Assembly (NCBI GenBank): GCA_020160935.1
Contig: JAIUPL010000004.1
Span: 62,001-126,000 of the forward strand
Length of the DNA stretch: 64,000 nucleotides
DNA from: Bacteroidota bacterium
GTDB taxonomy: Bacteria > Bacteroidota > Bacteroidia > Chitinophagales > Saprospiraceae
Direction: 5' to 3'
This document shows positions 53,501 through 62,385 of this stretch, one piece after another (position 1 is the stretch's first letter; each line of letters opens with the position of its first letter). A program made the position numbers and the translations under genes. Below the pieces are notes generated by a model. That model did no database searches. It was not told the origin of the DNA and was given only the letters and a program-made list of their open reading frames with translations.

Positions 53501-54538
53501 ATGCCATACGAAACCATTGCCCGGCATTTTTTCAATTTCGACCGTTGGCTGGGCATCGAACCCATCGGCAACGGCCATATCAACGATACCTACCGCATTG
53601 GATTTGAAGTGGAGGGTCGGGTGCAATGGTGGCTGCTTCAGCGCCTCAATCACCACATTTTCAAACAACCTGATGTGGTAATGGAAAATATTCGAAAAGT
53701 GTCTATTTTCCTTGAAAAACAAGCATATCCCATGCAAACAACCGCCCCGGTAGCAAAGTTGAGTGGCGGCTTGTTGCATACCGATGCGCAGGGCAACTAC
53801 TGGCGCATATTTCCATATATTCCAGACAGTTACACCCCGGAAGGCCTGGTAGGGCCAGAAATCGCCTTCACGGCGGCGCGTGCGTACGGTGCTTTTGCAC
53901 GCGCATTGCAACATTTCCCTGCCAACAACCTTTCCGAAACCATACCGGGCTTTCACGACACCGATCGGCGCTGGGCCGCGCTGGAAGAAGTGCTGAAAAC
54001 AGATCCCGTCGGCCGCGTCCGGTTCACTGCTCAAGAAATTGCGGCGATTCACGAGGCGTTGCCCTTGTTTCGCCAAATTAGTCACCTGAAACAATCGGGA
54101 GCGCTGCCGGTTCGCGTTACCCACAACGATACCAAAGCCGGCAACGTTTTGCTGAATATGCATACCCATCAGGCGCTGGCAGTCATCGATCTGGATACCG
54201 TGATGCCCGGCGCTATTTTGTCGGACTTCGGAGATATGGTGCGCACATTTGCCCCGACGGCCCCGGAAGACAACCCGGAGGCCGTTTCTCTGCGTCCTGA
54301 CATCATCGCGGCCCTGGAAGAAGGTTTTTTGTCGGAAACGGCCGATTGGCTGCTGGAATCGGAGCAAAAACACCTGATGTTGGGCGCTGCCTGGATCACC
54401 GGCGAGCAGGCTTTGCGATTTTTGACCGACTGGCTTGCCGGTGATGTGTACTACAAGATTCAGTATGCGGAACACAACCTGGTACGGACGCGCAATCAAT
54501 TGGCGCTATTTCGTGCGATAGTTGCAAAATACGCATAG
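53501..54538 (+). CDS. Aminoglycoside-phosphotransferase-fold kinase (possible sugar 1-kinase)
   Basis: 345 residues. The eukaryotic-kinase-like APH fold shows EPIGNGHINDTYRIGFEV at the N-terminus, WLLQRLNHHIFKQPDVVMENI, the catalytic loop VTHNDTKAGNVLL (D210) and the metal-binding AVIDLDTVMPGAILSDFGDM. It resembles the phosphotransferase family that includes N-acetylhexosamine 1-kinases. The divergent GH65 gene fits a role in phosphorylating a released sugar, but this is an inference. Nothing notable lies in the 88-nt divergent gap. Confidence 0.82.
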   Translation: MPYETIARHFFNFDRWLGIEPIGNGHINDTYRIGFEVEGRVQWWLLQRLNHHIFKQPDVVMENIRKVSIFLEKQAYPMQTTAPVAKLSGGLLHTDAQGNYWRIFPYIPDSYTPEGLVGPEIAFTAARAYGAFARALQHFPANNLSETIPGFHDTDRRWAALEEVLKTDPVGRVRFTAQEIAAIHEALPLFRQISHLKQSGALPVRVTHNDTKAGNVLLNMHTHQALAVIDLDTVMPGAILSDFGDMVRTFAPTAPEDNPEAVSLRPDIIAALEEGFLSETADWLLESEQKHLMLGAAWITGEQALRFLTDWLAGDVYYKIQYAEHNLVRTRNQLALFRAIVAKYA

Positions 54539-54555
54539 TTTCACAGGCTTTCTAC

Positions 54556-54563
54556 TACCTTTG
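54556..54563 (+). promoter_or_regulatory. Candidate -7 element for the OMP-biogenesis run
   Basis: TACCTTTG lies 26-33 nt upstream of ATG 54589 and could drive the lipoprotein, SurA and BamA genes, which all lie on the same strand. Confidence 0.5.
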
Positions 54564-54588
54564 CGCGGCTTTCTGCAGCAGTATAACC

Positions 54589-55434
54589 ATGCAAAAAAGA
54601 CTTCTCCTTCTACTTCTCACATTATCCGCGCTGTTGTGGCAGTGCGGTGGCGACGAAAACAAGACCAACGACCGCCCTCTGGCACAGGTGTATAACAAAA
54701 CCCTGTACCTCTCCGAACTGGATGGCGTGGTGCCCGAAGGTGTTTCCAAAGAAGACAGCGCGCTCATTATCAGCGCTTATGCGCAGCGATGGGTGCGTGA
54801 ACAATTGCTGATGTACGAGGCAGAGCGCAACATTCCCAAAGACCTGAACATCGACGAACTGGTGCGCGATTACCGCGCCAGTCTGGTACGGTTCAATTTT
54901 GAAGAACAAATTATCGGACAACAACTCGACAGCACCGTTTCGGAAGCCGAAACCAAAGCGTTTTACGAAAACAACAAAGACCAGTTTCAACTCGAAAGTA
55001 CCATTTTGAAGTGCAAACTGCTCAAATTGCCCGCCCGCGCTCCACAATCCGAAATCAACAAACTCTGGTACAGCCGCAAGGCATCGGATGAAGCCAATTT
55101 GAACGCTTTTGCACGCCAATGGGCTGCCCTGGCCCTGCTCGACGACGAAAAATGGTATAAATTGGAAGAGATAGCCGCGATTTTGCCCAAAGGCACGTTA
55201 ACTGCTGACAACGTCGGCTCGCGGCGGGAAGGGACACTCAGCGATGGCGATTTTCGTTACTACTACCGCGTGGAAGAAGTGGCGCAAGGAAAATCTACCG
55301 CCCCGTTCGAATATGTGCGAGAACAGGCATCCAAAGTGATCTTGCACAAACGCAAACAGGAACTGCTGGAAAAATGGAAAGAAGACTTGTACCAGAAAGA
55401 ATTGCGCCGGGAAAACATCAAAATCATGCAATAA
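54589..55434 (+). CDS. PpiC/SurA-like lipoprotein
   Basis: 281 residues. A lipoprotein signal ends LLWQCGG (lipidated Cys about residue 19). The N-terminal part (QVYNKTLYLSELDGVVPEG, then helical WVREQLLMYEAERNI) looks like the SurA N-domain with its chaperone helices. The middle and end hold a degenerate parvulin-like segment (LPKGTLTADNVGSRREGTLS, FRYYYRVEEVAQGK). It lies 88 nt upstream of a full SurA-like gene. I infer a chaperone role in outer-membrane protein biogenesis; isomerase activity is uncertain. Confidence 0.75.
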   Translation: MQKRLLLLLLTLSALLWQCGGDENKTNDRPLAQVYNKTLYLSELDGVVPEGVSKEDSALIISAYAQRWVREQLLMYEAERNIPKDLNIDELVRDYRASLVRFNFEEQIIGQQLDSTVSEAETKAFYENNKDQFQLESTILKCKLLKLPARAPQSEINKLWYSRKASDEANLNAFARQWAALALLDDEKWYKLEEIAAILPKGTLTADNVGSRREGTLSDGDFRYYYRVEEVAQGKSTAPFEYVREQASKVILHKRKQELLEKWKEDLYQKELRRENIKIMQ

Positions 55435-55522
55435 CAAGCCCGGCAATGCCGGACAGGAAAACAACAAAGCATACTCCAAACCGTCGCTATCGACACAAAA
55501 ACATCACCAGAATTTGCGTTCA

Positions 55523-56884
55523 ATGAAAAATATAACCCGGATCGTCCCGCTGCTGTTTTTACCCTTCCTGCTGGCCGCCCAGAATGAAAAAGCCGTTATC
55601 GACCGCGTGGTTGCCACTGTCGGCGGAGAAATTATCCTGCTGAGCGAGGTGCAGGAGCAGTTTTCCTACATGAAAAAAGACCAGCCTACCCTGCCCGACG
55701 ACTACCAGTGCATCGTACTGCAAAATCTGATCGTGCAAAAATTGCTCGTCAACCAGGCCAAACTCGACTCCGTGGAAGTAAAAGATGAGGAGGTCGAAAC
55801 CCAACTCAATGCGCGGATCGACCGCCTGATGCTGTATTTCAACCAGGACCCGAAAGCCATCGAGGAGTTTTACGGCCAAACCATCGACCAGATCAAAGAT
55901 CAAACCCGCACCGACATGCGCAACCAGTTGCTGGCCGAGCGCATGCAGAGCGAAATCACGGCACACGCTACCATCACGCCCGCAGAAGTGCAGCGCTTTT
56001 TCCGAAATATTCCGGCCGACTCGCTCCCTTACTTCAATGCAGAAGTGGAAATCCGCGAAATCGTTTACAAACCAAAAGTAAACGACGCCGAAAAAGAAAA
56101 AGCCCGCAAAGCCATTGAAGAACTGCGCACGCGCATTGTCGACGGCGGTGAAGACCTCGCCACCCTGGCCCGCAAATACAGCGACGACCCTGGTAGCGCC
56201 AGCAACGGCGGCGACCTCGGATGGCAGAAACGCGGCACCTTCGTACCCGAGTTTGAAGCAATGGCCTACAAACTGGAAAAAAACCAGGTGAGCCCCGTGG
56301 TGGAAACGGAATTCGGTTTCCACATCATCCAGTTGCTCGAACGCCGCGGCAATCTCATTCATACACGCCATATCCTGCTCAAACCAGCCATTACCGACGC
56401 CGATATGGCCACAGCGCAGGCCAAACTCGACACCATCCGCAACCTGATCGTGAGCAACAACCTCACTTTTAGCGAAGCCCTCAAAAAATACGGCGATAAG
56501 AACCAGGCCAGTTTTAACAACGACGGCCGGGTGGCCAACCCGCGCAGCGGAAATACGTTTTTTGAAGTAGCCGATCTCGATACGGACATTTTCTTCGCCA
56601 TCGACGGACTCAACGCGGGCGGCATTTCCAAACCTGTCGAATTCCGTACCCAGGATGGCGCTACGAACTTTCGCCTCGTCCAACTTGTCAGCCGGAGCAA
56701 GCCGCACAAAGCCGACTTAAAACTGGACTACGGCAAAATTCAGCAGGCCGCCCTGGATCAGAAAAAAGCAGAATTTACAGAAAAGTGGGTGCTTGAAAAA
56801 CTGCGCAGCACTTATATGTCGATTGGCGACATGTATGCTCCATGCCCCAACCTCAAAGAAATGCTTTCGCATTCCAACCCATAA
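55523..56884 (+). CDS. surA: SurA-type periplasmic peptidyl-prolyl isomerase
   Basis: 453 residues. The signal peptide ends PFLLAAQ. The SurA N-domain is AVIDRVVATVGGEIILLSEV. Parvulin domain 1 reads IREIVYKPKVNDAEKEKARK, FVPEFEAMAYKLEKNQVSPV and TEFGFHIIQLLERRG. Parvulin domain 2 starts THRHILLKP-like (IHTRHILLKPAITDADM) and is weaker. It is a periplasmic chaperone and isomerase for outer-membrane proteins, fitting its place before BamA. ATG 55523 is chosen; TTG 55514 is possible but weaker. The symbol is given by architecture. Confidence 0.9.
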   Translation: MKNITRIVPLLFLPFLLAAQNEKAVIDRVVATVGGEIILLSEVQEQFSYMKKDQPTLPDDYQCIVLQNLIVQKLLVNQAKLDSVEVKDEEVETQLNARIDRLMLYFNQDPKAIEEFYGQTIDQIKDQTRTDMRNQLLAERMQSEITAHATITPAEVQRFFRNIPADSLPYFNAEVEIREIVYKPKVNDAEKEKARKAIEELRTRIVDGGEDLATLARKYSDDPGSASNGGDLGWQKRGTFVPEFEAMAYKLEKNQVSPVVETEFGFHIIQLLERRGNLIHTRHILLKPAITDADMATAQAKLDTIRNLIVSNNLTFSEALKKYGDKNQASFNNDGRVANPRSGNTFFEVADLDTDIFFAIDGLNAGGISKPVEFRTQDGATNFRLVQLVSRSKPHKADLKLDYGKIQQAALDQKKAEFTEKWVLEKLRSTYMSIGDMYAPCPNLKEMLSHSNP

Positions 56885-56973
56885 TTTTCGGCAAAACCAG
56901 CCACCTGCGCGCACGACCCTATCATTGTTTCCCGGTGTGGAACCGATTTCACACCCTGTTAAAAAAATGTATA

Positions 56974-59508
56974 ATGAGACCACTCCTTTTAGGCCTCTCG
57001 CTTCTTTTCGCCGGCATCTCGGCAGCAAATGCCCAAACCCGCGACACCATTCTGCCCGCCGTGGTATACGGGCAACCCAAGGAATATGAAATCGGCGGTA
57101 TCCGCGTCAGTGGTACGCAATATGCCGATGCGAATGCATTGATTGCCATTTCCGGCTTTCGCGTAGGCGATAAAATCCGCATACCCGGCAGCGCTTTTGC
57201 CAAAGCTGTACAATCGCTCTGGAGTCTCAAACTCTTTACTGATGTACAAATTATTCAGGAGCGCACGCAAGGCACCCTGGTGTTCCTCGAAATTGCCGTG
57301 AAGGAATTGCCGCGCTACACCCGCCACTCTTTCGTAGGTGTCAAAAAAAGCAAACACGACGACCTCAACGGCATCATCAGCAAGTTTTTGCAGAAAGGCG
57401 CTATCATGACCGACAACGTACGTGCTTCGCTGATATACGGCATGAAAGAGTATTTCACCGAAAAAGGGTACCTCGACGCAAAGGTGACCGTCAACACATA
57501 CCCCGACGAGCGCGCTACCAATGCCGTACGCCTGGAATTTGTGATAGATCGGGGTAAAAAAATCCAGATCAAGGAAATACAGTTTACCGGCAACGAGCAC
57601 GTGAAAAGCAAGGTGTTGCGGAAAAAAATGAAAAACACCCGCCTCAAACGCCACCTGTTTAAAAAATCGAAACTCATACGGAAGGAGTATGAAGAAGACA
57701 AGGTAAAAATTGAAGCCTACTACAACACCATTGGTTTCCGCGATGCCCGGGTGGTGAAAGACAGCGTCTGGCGCAACAAAAAAGGCGAGGTAATGATTCA
57801 CCTCGACATCAAGGAAGGCGACCGCTACTACTTCCGCAACATCGTCTGGAAAGGCAACACCCTATACGAAACCAAGTTCCTCGATCAGGTGCTCGGCATT
57901 AACAAAGGCGATGTGTTCAACCAGGAACTGCTCGATACACGCCTGTCGTTCAGCCAGGACGGCCGCGATATTTCCTCGCTGTACCTCGACAACGGCTACC
58001 TCTTTTTCCGTGTCGATCCGGTAGAAACGGCCATCGACAACGACTCGATCGACCTCGAACTGCGCATCTTCGAAGGCCCGCAAGCCACTATCGACCGCGT
58101 GGTGATCAAGGGCAATGACCGCACACACGAACACGTGATTCGCCGCGAATTGTTCACGCGCCCTGGCGACAAATTCAGCCGCTCCGACATCATTCGTTCG
58201 CAGCGCGAAATTGTCAACCTCGGCTATTTCAACCAGGAAAAACTGGGTATCAATACGCCTGTGAACCCCGACCGCGGTACGGTAGACATAGAATACACCG
58301 TGGAAGAAAAACCTTCCGACCAGTTGGAACTTTCGGCCGGTTACCAACCCGCCACGGCGTTCAGCAACGGCGGTGTGATCGGTACGCTCGGTGTTACGTT
58401 CAACAACTTCTCGGTGCGCAACATCAAACACAAGGAAACATGGAACCCGCTGCCACAAGGCGACGGACAGCGCCTGAGTATCCGTGGGCAGACGGCCGGC
58501 GACCGCTACCAATCGTACAATGCTTCGTTCACGGAGCCCTGGCTGGGTGGCAAAAAACCCAACTCGCTCACCGTTGCGGGTTTCTACAACCGCTTTACTT
58601 CCGGTTTCTCCGGCTCGGAAACCTTCCAGAGCCTCGAAATCGTACAAGGAACGGTGGGCTTCGGTACGCGCCTGAAATTCCCGGACGACAACTTCATATT
58701 CCGCGCCGACCTCGACCTGCAAACGTTGAAACTGAACAATGCCTCTGGCTTCAACTTCAGTGATGGCCGCGGCGGCCGCCTCGCCAATGGTATTTTCCAC
58801 AACTACAACCTCGGCCTCACACTGGCGCGCAACAGCATCAACGACCCGATTTTCCCGAAAACAGGCTCGCTGATTTCCATAAAAATGAACGCCACGCCGC
58901 CCTACTCGCTCTTCAAAAAAGCCAGTTTTTATGAAAACGGCACCAGCGCCGACATTTTCCGCTATGTGGAATACGTGAAATGGCGCGTCGATGCAGAGTG
59001 GTACACTTCACTGGTGGGCAAACTGGTGTTGAAAGCACAGGCCAAAATCGGTATTCTTGGCCGCTGGTCCGACAAAACGCCGCTCACGCCATTCGAACGT
59101 TTCGACCTGGGTGGCGACGGTCTGAACAACCAGAGTACCGGCCTGCAAGGCCGCGATATCATCAGCCTGCGCGGTTATGAGCAAAGCGACATCATGGCCG
59201 CCTACCCTTATGGCGCCGGCGTGTTCAACAAATACACGGTGGAATTGCGCTACCCGATCTCGCTCAATCCTTCCAGTACCATTTTCATGACGGCTTTTGC
59301 CCAGGGTGGTAATGCCTGGCAGCGCGCGCAGGATTTCAATCCGTTCGATGTACGCCGCTCGGCCGGTCTGGGTTTGCGCGTATTCCTGCCCATGTTCGGT
59401 ACGCTCGGTTTCGACTACGGCTTCGGTTTCGACAAACCCAATGTGACGAGCAAAAAATGGTCGGATTATGCACGGTTTAATATTGTGCTGGGCTTTGAGC
59501 CGGATTAG
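56974..59508 (+). CDS. bamA: Outer-membrane protein assembly factor BamA
   Basis: 844 residues. The signal peptide is MRPLLLGLSLLFAGISAANA. About five POTRA domains span roughly residues 35-430 (first EYEIGGIRVSGTQYADANAL, others with IQIKEIQFTGNEHVKSKVL and GDRYYFRNIVWKGNTLYETK). A 16-stranded barrel follows from about residue 440 (LELSAGYQPATAFSNGGVIG), with the barrel-signature VRGYEQ-like region LRGYEQSDIMAAYPYGAG and the C-terminal strand ARFNIVLGFEPD. It inserts beta-barrel proteins into the outer membrane. ATG 56974 is the start next to a signal peptide; upstream in-frame codons overlap surA. It ends at a 42-bp palindrome. Confidence 0.95.
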   Translation: MRPLLLGLSLLFAGISAANAQTRDTILPAVVYGQPKEYEIGGIRVSGTQYADANALIAISGFRVGDKIRIPGSAFAKAVQSLWSLKLFTDVQIIQERTQGTLVFLEIAVKELPRYTRHSFVGVKKSKHDDLNGIISKFLQKGAIMTDNVRASLIYGMKEYFTEKGYLDAKVTVNTYPDERATNAVRLEFVIDRGKKIQIKEIQFTGNEHVKSKVLRKKMKNTRLKRHLFKKSKLIRKEYEEDKVKIEAYYNTIGFRDARVVKDSVWRNKKGEVMIHLDIKEGDRYYFRNIVWKGNTLYETKFLDQVLGINKGDVFNQELLDTRLSFSQDGRDISSLYLDNGYLFFRVDPVETAIDNDSIDLELRIFEGPQATIDRVVIKGNDRTHEHVIRRELFTRPGDKFSRSDIIRSQREIVNLGYFNQEKLGINTPVNPDRGTVDIEYTVEEKPSDQLELSAGYQPATAFSNGGVIGTLGVTFNNFSVRNIKHKETWNPLPQGDGQRLSIRGQTAGDRYQSYNASFTEPWLGGKKPNSLTVAGFYNRFTSGFSGSETFQSLEIVQGTVGFGTRLKFPDDNFIFRADLDLQTLKLNNASGFNFSDGRGGRLANGIFHNYNLGLTLARNSINDPIFPKTGSLISIKMNATPPYSLFKKASFYENGTSADIFRYVEYVKWRVDAEWYTSLVGKLVLKAQAKIGILGRWSDKTPLTPFERFDLGGDGLNNQSTGLQGRDIISLRGYEQSDIMAAYPYGAGVFNKYTVELRYPISLNPSSTIFMTAFAQGGNAWQRAQDFNPFDVRRSAGLGLRVFLPMFGTLGFDYGFGFDKPNVTSKKWSDYARFNIVLGFEPD

Positions 59509-59515
59509 ACCTTTG

Positions 59516-59653
59516 GAAGTCCTAAGTCCACAGTCCTGAGTCCTGAGTCTGTAGAGTACACCTTATTACCCTTGGCATTGTTACAAGGTAAAGCCGAGGA
59601 TAGTAAGGTGGACTCTACAGACTCAGGACTCAGGACTGTGGACTTAGGACTTC
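59516..59653. repeat. Perfect 42-bp inverted repeat of gtcctgag units, entering queD
   Basis: Arms 59516-59557 and 59612-59653 are perfect reverse complements (gaagtcctaagtccacagtc, then ctgagtctgtagagt). Looser pairing continues inward for about 19 nt more, leaving a loop of about 15 nt. The left arm starts 8 nt after the bamA stop; the right arm contains the last codons and the stop of queD. The 12-mer gtagagtacacc is shared with 37807-37818 and cagtcctgagtc with 34312-34323. Confidence 0.93.
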
Positions 59654-60043
59654 TACAAAGTTTCTCGGCGTTTCGTACAGCCGCACCCCCAGCCCATATT
59701 GTTCGGGCAAATGCGCACGCAAAATGCGCCATATCACGACAGCAATATTTTCTGCCGTAGGGTTCAGGTCGCGAAATTCTTCCACATCCAGGTTCAGGTT
59801 TTTGTGGTCGAAGCGGTCTTCAATTTCCCTTTTGATCAGATCGGCCAGCCAGCCCAGGTCGAGTACCATGCCGGTGTCGGGATCGATGTCGCCCGTTACT
59901 TTTACTTCCAGATCGTAGTTGTGTCCGTGGTAATTCGGGCTGTTGCACAGGCCGAATACCTCGCGGTTGCGTTCGTCGGACCAGGCCGGGTTGTGGAGGC
60001 GGTGCGCAGCGTTGAAATGAGATTTTCTGAAAACGGAAACCAT
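59630..60043 (-). CDS. queD: 6-carboxytetrahydropterin synthase / 6-pyruvoyltetrahydropterin synthase family (QueD-like)
   Basis: 137 residues with a T-fold. The Zn-binding histidines are in SHFNAAHRLHNPAW and the segment NSPNYHGHNYDLEV, and the catalytic Cys is in the GLCNSPNY part. DTGMVLDLGWLADLIK and LNPTAENIAVVIWRILR complete the pattern. The family makes pterin precursors of queuosine or biopterin; gene context does not decide. The last seven codons (VEVLSPQS end) are encoded by the right arm of the palindrome, so the family's usual NFVEY-type ending is altered after NFVE. Confidence 0.92.
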   Translation of the reverse strand: MVSVFRKSHFNAAHRLHNPAWSDERNREVFGLCNSPNYHGHNYDLEVKVTGDIDPDTGMVLDLGWLADLIKREIEDRFDHKNLNLDVEEFRDLNPTAENIAVVIWRILRAHLPEQYGLGVRLYETPRNFVEVLSPQS

Positions 60044-60050
60044 GGGAGAG

Positions 60051-60083
60051 GTGAGAGAGAGTGAGAGAGTGAGAGAGTGAGAG
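60051..60083. repeat. Simple tandem gtgagagag repeat upstream of queD
   Basis: Tandem gtgagaga(g) units directly upstream of the queD start codon; no complementary arm is visible nearby. It may affect expression by length variation. Confidence 0.7.
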
Positions 60084-60142
60084 GCTAGAACCGTTGGGAG
60101 GGAAGGAGGTTCACGGAAAGGGGAAATCCAAACTAAAACGTT

Positions 60143-60781
60143 CTACTCCTTTCGCGTTTCCGCCCTAACAGCCTCAAAAACTTGCCTAGTCGAATATTCT
60201 CCAAAGTAGGCATGGTAAAATCCGCTCGGATAAATCACCACAAAACTGCCGCAAGGATAGTGATAAGGGAAAAAGGTCTTTTTAATTTGGTCATTCAAAT
60301 CAGCATACCAAGGCACTACTCCATAATATCTGGAAAGCCCTGATGAATCGCTGTAAATATTGAATTGTTGCAAAGGTGCAATTCCATATAGTTCCTTGAT
60401 GTATTCCCTGTAACGCTTTCGCAAATACGTGGGCGTTTGGCTAGAGGAGGAATTGCACATATCTTTTCCGGGGTAATAATCGATCACAAGAATCTGGTTG
60501 CTATCGATAGAAACCTGTGCGGTGGCTTCCAGGCCGGTTCTGATTAACCGGAGATTTTCGCGGCTCAGTTTACCCCGATTATCACGACGAACGATCCTGA
60601 ATTCCAGGCTGCTGTCGGTTTCGTGTTGAATATGCAGAAATGCGCTGTTGTCTTTTTCGCCCTTGCGGTATTCCTTTTTGGAAATTGATTGGTTGTTTTC
60701 GTTCAGAAACAAGACCTGTTTTTGCTGGGAAAAGGACGAAAATGCGCCAAACAGGAAAATGAAAAGCAGGATTTTTTGCAT
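60143..60781 (-). CDS. Exported protein of unknown function
   Basis: 212 residues with a signal peptide (MQKILLFIFLFGAFSSFSQ). The mature part starts QKQVLFLNENNQSISKKEY and contains DYYPGKDMCNSSSSQTPTYL with a lone Cys, RKRYREYIKELYGIAPLQQF and a C-terminal GSFVVIYPSGFYHAYFGEYS that loosely resembles a redoxin end. I do not recognise a family with certainty. Base use is more AT-rich than most neighbours, suggesting recent gain. ATG 60781 is chosen for the signal peptide; the longer frame to 60838 would enter the palindrome at 60815-60957. Confidence 0.7.
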   Translation of the reverse strand: MQKILLFIFLFGAFSSFSQQKQVLFLNENNQSISKKEYRKGEKDNSAFLHIQHETDSSLEFRIVRRDNRGKLSRENLRLIRTGLEATAQVSIDSNQILVIDYYPGKDMCNSSSSQTPTYLRKRYREYIKELYGIAPLQQFNIYSDSSGLSRYYGVVPWYADLNDQIKKTFFPYHYPCGSFVVIYPSGFYHAYFGEYSTRQVFEAVRAETRKE

Positions 60782-60814
60782 GTGGGGTAGATGTTTGGAA
60801 TGGGTGTTTTGAAG

Positions 60815-60957
60815 GGCTGTCCCATAAGTAGCGCACATAGAATCTGGTCAGGTTTTTATTTTGTTTTTCATTGTGAAAACCTATGAGGTTTTGAAAACCT
60901 CATAGGTTTAATGCTCGATAAAAATAAAATATCGCCAGCCGGGCTTATGGGACAGCC
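60815..60957. repeat. Nested palindrome with cataggttt core
   Basis: The outer 14-bp arms ggctgtcccataag (60815-60828) and its complement (60944-60957) surround a perfect 16-bp inner hairpin (60877-60892 with 60894-60909, aaacctatgaggtttt). It spans the gap from the ABC permease stop to the start region of the orphan secreted gene. Confidence 0.88.
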
Positions 60958-60964
60958 TCCTACC

Positions 60965-62290
60965 TCACCCCTTATAAAACAGCCACTTGCTAATCTCTTT
61001 CAAATTCACCTTTTTGCCATACAGCAAAATACCCACGCGGTAAATTCTGCCGGCCAGCCATACAAAGAAGAAGGCTGAAATGACGACCAGCAACAGCGAC
61101 AGCCCCACCTGCCACCATGGCGGATTAAAGGCCATACGGAAAGGCATAACGATAGGTGAAAACAACGGAAACATCGAGGCAAAAACCATAAGTCCGCTGT
61201 TGGGATTGCGCACGCCAGCAAATACCGTGATATAAAATGCCAGGATAATCGGGATCATGATGGGCAGTACCAGCGACTGGCCTTCGCCGAGGTCGTCGCC
61301 CATGGCCGAACCGATGGCCGCAAACAGCGAAGAATAGATGAAATAGCCGCCCAGGAAGAAAATGATAAACGAAAAGGCGATCATGCCCCAGTTCTGCTTG
61401 GCCAATTCGGCCATCAGGCGCATGCCTTCGCCCTGCATCTGATCCGGATCGGGCATGGGCATACCGCCAGGGTTCATGGCGCCTTGCATGGCAGCAGGGT
61501 CGGGACCGCCTACAAACAACGGAACCAACATAGTGACCGCACCGCTCAACACCACCCAACATAACACCTGTGTAAGGCCTACAGCGCCCGCGCCAATGAT
61601 TTTGCCCAGCATTAAATCGAAAGGGCGTACGCTCGACATCATCACCTCGACAATGCGGTTGGTTTTTTCTTCCATCACCGATTTCATCACCATCTGGCCG
61701 TACAGCATCACCATAAAAAACATGATAAACGCCATGATGCCACCAATAGCCAGCCCGATACCCGCAGTGTATTTGCTGTCGTCTTCAGCGCCGCTGATGC
61801 TTTCCGGGTCGATAGAAACTTCCGTATCGAGTGTTTCGAGGCTTTTTCGGTCGATGCGCAGGGAGTCGATTTTAAAATCGCGAATTTTATCGGCGATTTT
61901 TCCTTCGATCGCGCCGCTTTTTTCAGGGGCCAGCCTGTCGTCGGAGTAGTAGAAAATGGTGTGTTCCTTTTTCTGGAAGGAGCCCAGGGGCGGAATGCGC
62001 AGCACACCGTCGATCTTTTTTTCCTTGACTTCCTCCTTGAGTTGATCGAGGGTTTTTCCTGTACCCGATACGTAGCGCACGGCTTTGTCGTCTGGAATTT
62101 GTTTGAGCATTCCGGCTTCGTCGAGCAGCGCCACGGTGAGTTGGCCGCCACTTTCGTATTTCGTGAGCCCAACTATGACCAGCATGTACACCAGCAAGCC
62201 CAGTGGCGCCAGCAGGGTACCGATGATGAAGGATTTTTTGGTGACGCGGGTCAGGTATTCGCGCCGTATGATGAGTCCAAGTTTTGACAT
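60965..62290 (-). CDS. ABC transporter permease (ABC-2/NatB type)
   Basis: 441 residues. An N-terminal membrane helix (IIGTLLAPLGLLVYMLVIVGL) is followed by a large extracytoplasmic domain of about 120 residues and five or six more helices (for example AGIGLAIGGIMAFIMFFMVM, IAFSFIIFFLGGYFIYSSLF). A conserved MKSVMEEKTNRIVEVMMSSVRP segment is diagnostic of the NatB/ABC-2 exporter family. It would form an exporter with the ATPase gene upstream on the same strand (gap 88 nt). The substrate is unknown. Confidence 0.92.
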   Translation of the reverse strand: MSKLGLIIRREYLTRVTKKSFIIGTLLAPLGLLVYMLVIVGLTKYESGGQLTVALLDEAGMLKQIPDDKAVRYVSGTGKTLDQLKEEVKEKKIDGVLRIPPLGSFQKKEHTIFYYSDDRLAPEKSGAIEGKIADKIRDFKIDSLRIDRKSLETLDTEVSIDPESISGAEDDSKYTAGIGLAIGGIMAFIMFFMVMLYGQMVMKSVMEEKTNRIVEVMMSSVRPFDLMLGKIIGAGAVGLTQVLCWVVLSGAVTMLVPLFVGGPDPAAMQGAMNPGGMPMPDPDQMQGEGMRLMAELAKQNWGMIAFSFIIFFLGGYFIYSSLFAAIGSAMGDDLGEGQSLVLPIMIPIILAFYITVFAGVRNPNSGLMVFASMFPLFSPIVMPFRMAFNPPWWQVGLSLLLVVISAFFFVWLAGRIYRVGILLYGKKVNLKEISKWLFYKG

Positions 62291-62385
62291 TTTTGTTATC
62301 AGTTATCCGTTAACGGTTATCAGTTATCAGGGTGGTTAAGGGCACACCAGTTGCCTCTTGCCCTTTGCCTCTTGCCTCTTACTTC
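62291..62385. repeat. Composite repeat: gttatcagttat block plus cttgcc block
   Basis: Directly upstream of the ABC permease start is ttttgttatcagttatccg followed by ttaacggttatcagttatc and agggtggttaaggg. This matches the start of the large repeat at 5781-5822 almost base for base. It is joined to tandem cttgcc units (62351-62385) like those at 11459-11530. The two blocks come from different repeat families and are fused here. Confidence 0.8.
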
